From: Eretmocerus hayati
Lineage: Eukaryota; Arthropoda; Insecta; Hymenoptera; Aphelinidae
DNA length: 64,000 bases
Direction of reading: 5' to 3'
NCBI GenBank assembly: GCA_029851415.1
Contig: CM056741.1
Span: forward strand, 164,845,685 to 164,909,684
The position numbers and the translations under genes were made by a program. Positions 60,045 to 64,000 of the stretch are shown here, one piece after another (position 1 is the first letter of the stretch; the number at the start of each line of letters is the position of its first letter). The notes below the pieces were generated by a model. That model worked only from the letters and a program-made list of their open reading frames with translations, had not been told where the DNA came from and ran no database searches.

Positions 60045-60800
60045 GGGGGGGGGGGGGGTGAAATTTCACTCCAAGGGAGTGGAATTCGACTCAAAGCCAC
60101 GAGCCAGTTTCGTGCGCACCGAATTGGAGTGAACCATCACCTCAAGCTGGAGTCGTCAAATTTCACTCAAACTTGAATCAATTATCAACCTTAGGATTGA
60201 GTCAAATAACTCAGAACCAAACTTTTTAATATTCTAAATATTGCAATAAAAAAAGTCATTCGCGGCGTGCACGCATATTTCAATTGACTTCCTGGTAATT
60301 TTAATTATTAATATTCTATGAAAGATGTGTTTAACGTAAATTTTGGCTTTAGTGTTCGACTCGATGGGGATTTGTGAACCCGCACCCTCTTGATTGCCAG
60401 GCGAGTGTCTTAACCATTAGACCAAATCTTTATAGTTAAGAATATGAACGTTTGTGAACGGTCGATACGAGTTCTTAAATATATCCGAGAAGTATTTCGG
60501 AGGGAAACTCGGAATAGAGCAGTATGATTCATCACTTCAAAAGTTTTCTACTTTCTTTATACAAATCCCACAAATCATTCTGGGATTATAGCCAAACCTA
60601 TAAAAATCCGTTTCACTCAATGTGAGGAGTCAATTTTCACTCATCTTGAAGTGAAAATTGCTTCAAGCTTAGTAAAGATGTAATATTTCTGTAATTTCAC
60701 TCCCTATGAGTCAAATTTTCACTACAATATGAGTCATTCTCGGTCGTTCTGAGGATCACTCCAAGCTTTGAGTCAAAATTTCACTCCAACAGTTTTACAG
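60045..60800. repeat. block of reiterated TTTCACTC/TGAGTCA words
   Basis: Begins with a 14-G run (60045-60058). TTTCACTCC and its complement recur many times, and exact TGAGTCA occurs at 60198, 60707, 60730 and 60769. A tRNA-like segment lies in the middle (about 60361-60431). No clean element ends were found. Confidence 0.55.
60361..60431 (-). pseudogene. tRNA-like sequence (SINE head or tRNA relic)
   Basis: The minus strand reads TGGTCTAATGGTTAAGAC (A-box-like, with a GTCT/AGAC D-stem), then CTCGCCTGGCAATC and GGGTTCACAAATCCC (B-box-like). The anticodon and T stems do not pair well, so it is not a functional tRNA. A tRNA-derived SINE head is the likely origin. Confidence 0.5.
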
Positions 60801-61976
60801 AGGAAGAAAATCGCGGCGCAAAGAGAGAGCACCGCTCACTACACAAATTTTTGTTATTTCCGGCGGAAATAGCAGTATAGCAGCACCACTCTAAGTCAGA
60901 ATATAAATGTACGTAAACTTACTCGAGAAGTCCTACTTTCGTAATTCCAAGAGCAGGAGGAAATGAGTCTCGCGAGACGAAACGACGACGACGAGACTCC
61001 TGATTAAGTATGTGTTCAAGGAGAGGGAAAACACCTGAGAAAATGATCGCAACCCATGCATGCATACTTTTGCCGCTGGCTGCGAACCAACAACTTTCGG
61101 GTTGCGAAAAAAAATCCACGCGTATAAAGTTTAGCTTACTTCACTACTTTTCAGCTTCCTTTACTTTCACCCCGAGACTACTACTACTACTAATATATCC
61201 GTCCATGGTGTTTTTCAAGAGGTTCATATTTTATAAACCTTTTTTGCTCATATAAGCCCGATTCGCGAGGTGTGCACACACACCTACGTGTATATGTATG
61301 AGTATTTAAGCGGGATATATTGCCCCAGGGTGCAAGAGAGTGTGACATGTAAGTATGAGCCGAGTGTCCCAGAATTAAAGATTCAAGATCAAGAAAAAAA
61401 GAGGCAGAGGAGCAATATCTATACGTAAAAGAAATGATGGAAGCGAGTAATAGTTATATCGGCTTCGTCTCGTCGAGTCGAGTGTCATCATCAATTTCCA
61501 CACACGTTGTTTCAGAGAGTCGTCGATGATGACCGCATTATAAGAGAAGCACTTTCTCAAGTGATGGTGATGCAGCAGCATCGGGGTTGTTTGACGACGA
61601 CTACACTATAAAATTTGCGGAGTCTGTATAATTGAGTAAGAATTCTAACTCCATATAGATAGCTGCTGTAGATTATGGATATCTAAGATTCCTCGCGGTT
61701 ATGCAGAATTTGAATTTAACAGCACCGCGAGACTGATTTGCATCGTGAATATTTCGCCTGGACTTCGTTGAAACTGCATTGGGAAATTCTTCTTTCAGCG
61801 AATTGGATGCTCTGTGGTGATGGTGTATAAAATATTGGCATTAGGAAAGGTTCATTTTCTTTCATTAATGCTGAAAATATGGTTCTCCAGTATATACTAC
61901 CGAGTGCAAATATTCTCAGATTTCTCTTTTTGTAGTATCTGCTGCAGCTGTTGCGCCTTTGGAATTGTAGAATCAC
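60801..61976. other. gene-free stretch
   Basis: No coding or repeat feature could be supported. Confidence 0.4.
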
Positions 61977-61979
61977 GGT

Positions 61980-62983
61980 TAGACTAGGCGAAATCACCGC
62001 CATCGCTGGAAAAATTATTCTAGTGGAATTTTTTTATAGGACCCCCTCCGGAAGACCCTTCTGAATCCGAAAATCCATGTTCCCAGGCGAAATTCGAATG
62101 CAAAATTGTTTAAACTGAAATTGTTTAAACAAATTGTCAAAATAAATTTTTTCGATCAGGAAGTAAATTTTTAAGGTAATTTGGCTCATTTCAAACAGAA
62201 AATGTCTCCTGTCATTTTTCTCTAAAAGTCATTGTTTTCGAGTTAAGAGCGTTTCAAAGTTGAAAAAACGCGAAAATCGCGATTTCCAGCGACCGATTAC
62301 AGTATGAAAAACGGAAAAATCTCATGTTACCAAAGCGGAAAATTGTTTATTGGGATCTCCTTAACAATATCCAATAGCCAATATTCATGATCCCGAGCGA
62401 TAACCCTTTGTTTTTTCAATGTTAACAATAGGTAGTTGCGCACGCTATAGCATAGGATATCGGCACGAGCAAGCAGACGACGCGCAGGCCGCCACCGCTA
62501 CAGCATATATGGCTATAGCTTGCGCAACTACCCATTGTTAACATAGAAAAAACAAAGGTTTATCGCTCGGGAACATGAATTTTGGCTATTGGATATTGTT
62601 AAGGAGATCCCAATAAACAATTTTCCGCTTTGGTAACATGAGATTTTCCCGTTTTTCATACTGTAATCGGTCGCTGGAAATCGCGATTTTCGCGTTTTTT
62701 CAACTTTGAAACGCTCTTAACTCGAAAACAATGACTTTTAGAGAAAAATGACAAGAGACATTTTCTGTTTGAAATGAGCCAAATTATCTTAAAAATTTGC
62801 TTCCTGACCGAAAAAATTCATTTTGACAATTTGTTTAAACAATTTCAGTTTAAACAATTTTGCATTCGAATTTCGCCTGGGAACATGGATTTTCGGATTC
62901 AGATGGGTCTTCCGGAGAGGATCCTGTAAAAAAATTCCACTAGAATGATTTTCCCAGCGATGGCGGTGATTTCGCCTAGTCTA
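61980..62983. mobile_element. long foldback element 4 (1004-bp hairpin)
   Basis: Termini TAGACTAGGCGAAATCACCG and exact complement; flanked by GGT on both sides (61977-61979, 62984-62986). Arms of about 470 bp are near-perfect, with a loop of about 60 bp around 62450-62510. It is the same family as element 3, with a different central part. No coding capacity. Confidence 0.9.
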
Positions 62984-62986
62984 GGT

Positions 62987-64000
62987 AGAGACGGTGGCGT
63001 GAAAATGTGGAGAATTTTGTTATTGTAGTGCAAGGAGGGGGGGGGCGGAGGTGGTCTATATTACGATTGATTATTTATTCAATTACCCGTTGATTTTATA
63101 GAGGTGACTTCCGGCACTCGCAAATCCTTTCTAATGGTCAAAACAACAAATACTAGGGTCAAAACTGCAAAAAAAGGCAAAATTATCGGAATCATTCGAA
63201 TGATATAGTTTATTCTGAAAGACAGCAAACCACGACTAATTTCTAATAATCGGGACATGAGATCGAGAGAGGTGTTATAATTTTTCTTGTTATCATTTCA
63301 AATCAAAATTTTATATTGCATATGATTTTTGAGTGTTGCATATGCTACACGCGTTGAAAGCAACAAGTTGAATCGTTAAAAATAATCAAAAGTTGTTCCT
63401 CCTTTTTTTAAATTTGATCGTCATAAGAAAGATCGCGGCGATCTAGAATTGAAGATTTGATTGAGAAGGCGACATTCGGTTCTTGTATTTTTGTAACTAA
63501 TTTAGAATTTTCCACTATAAAGGTACAGCTAGCTGATGGACATTCCATTTAGCTAGTGCATCCCAAGTGTTCGAAGACATTTGTACTAATAAACCAATCT
63601 ACCTAGATTTCTACATGTTCACTGCGAAGGCACTTTTTTGTAATTTTTGTTTGCCATGATTTCGCCACCTTCTCACTCTCTCGTACACGGTGCTCGGGGA
63701 AGGACGATAGGTTGAACAAAATTCGTCACCAAAAACTGAACACGTGGTGATTTAGTACTATGCTCAAGGATCAAAATCCCGTTTCAATCGAAATGGAGCA
63801 ATCCCCTTTTTTGGAATGCGAGCTTGATTCGTATTTTTACGTGTTAATCAAATGGAGCTTTTTTGAGCAACATACTTGTCGAGACAATAATGGCTCCCAA
63901 AGCCCATAACTTCAATGAATCTCAATATTTTCCAACGTACTTCAACTTATTTTGAAGCTTATTCAAAGACCTTCTCAAAATGAGCTAATGTGAGCTTGAA
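62987..64000. other. gene-free right end
   Basis: No coding sequence. The last 100 bases contain CTCAATATTTTCCAA, also seen near 280 and (complement) near 36885, so a diverged dispersed repeat may lie at the window edge. Confidence 0.4.

Noticed and set aside
60361..60431. Functional tRNA gene
   Set aside because: A- and B-box-like words are present, but the anticodon and T stems do not pair, so it is reported only as a tRNA-like relic.

Overview
The window is eukaryotic nuclear DNA and most likely comes from an insect. Genes are sparse and AT-rich, with small coding exons, GT-AG introns, insect-type gene families and a dense load of short DNA transposons. A hymenopteran is plausible, but the sequence does not prove it. 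All exon models were made by eye from open frames, splice signals and phase agreement, without alignment software.

Region 1 (about 8.1-22.1 kb, minus strand) is a nearly complete p120/delta-catenin gene. Fourteen exons join in one frame of 974 codons. The protein has a short N-terminus, a low-complexity linker, a nine-repeat armadillo domain with the family's lysine-rich loop, and a C-terminal DSWV PDZ ligand. Several joined exons are too small to appear as long open frames. Possible alternatives are an internal first exon, a 72-nt cassette and a read-through 3' end without the PDZ ligand. One intron holds a CACTG-ended MITE with a TAT target duplication.

Region 2 (29.3-35.9 kb) is an apparently intact 6.6-kb DNA transposon with 15-bp identical inverted termini and a 2-bp duplication. 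It carries an intact Tnp2-like transposase and, downstream on the same strand, an eight-exon DUF4806 gene of 462 codons including the stop. A 140-bp element at 58.0 kb has similar termini and may be a non-autonomous relative.

Region 3 (about 52.1-52.9 kb, plus strand) is a single-coding-exon insulin-like peptide with a complete six-cysteine signature and a very short connecting segment.

Region 4 (36-63 kb) is otherwise gene-free and rich in foldback DNA. Four long hairpins of 1.0-1.65 kb (39.1, 47.3, 54.4 and 62.0 kb) have different interiors. All share termini close to TAGWCNAG and exact or one-mismatch 3-bp target duplications, which suggests one superfamily of foldback elements. Other elements include TAA-flanked Harbinger-like hairpins (two in tandem), a TA-flanked 0.6-kb element, a TTA-flanked element interrupted by one of the long hairpins, and a 190-bp inverted repeat containing a hammerhead-like core motif.

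Nothing coding could be supported in 1-8.1 kb, 22.2-29.3 kb, or the rest of 36-64 kb. Open frames there are short, overlap inverted repeats, or match no family that can be recognised.
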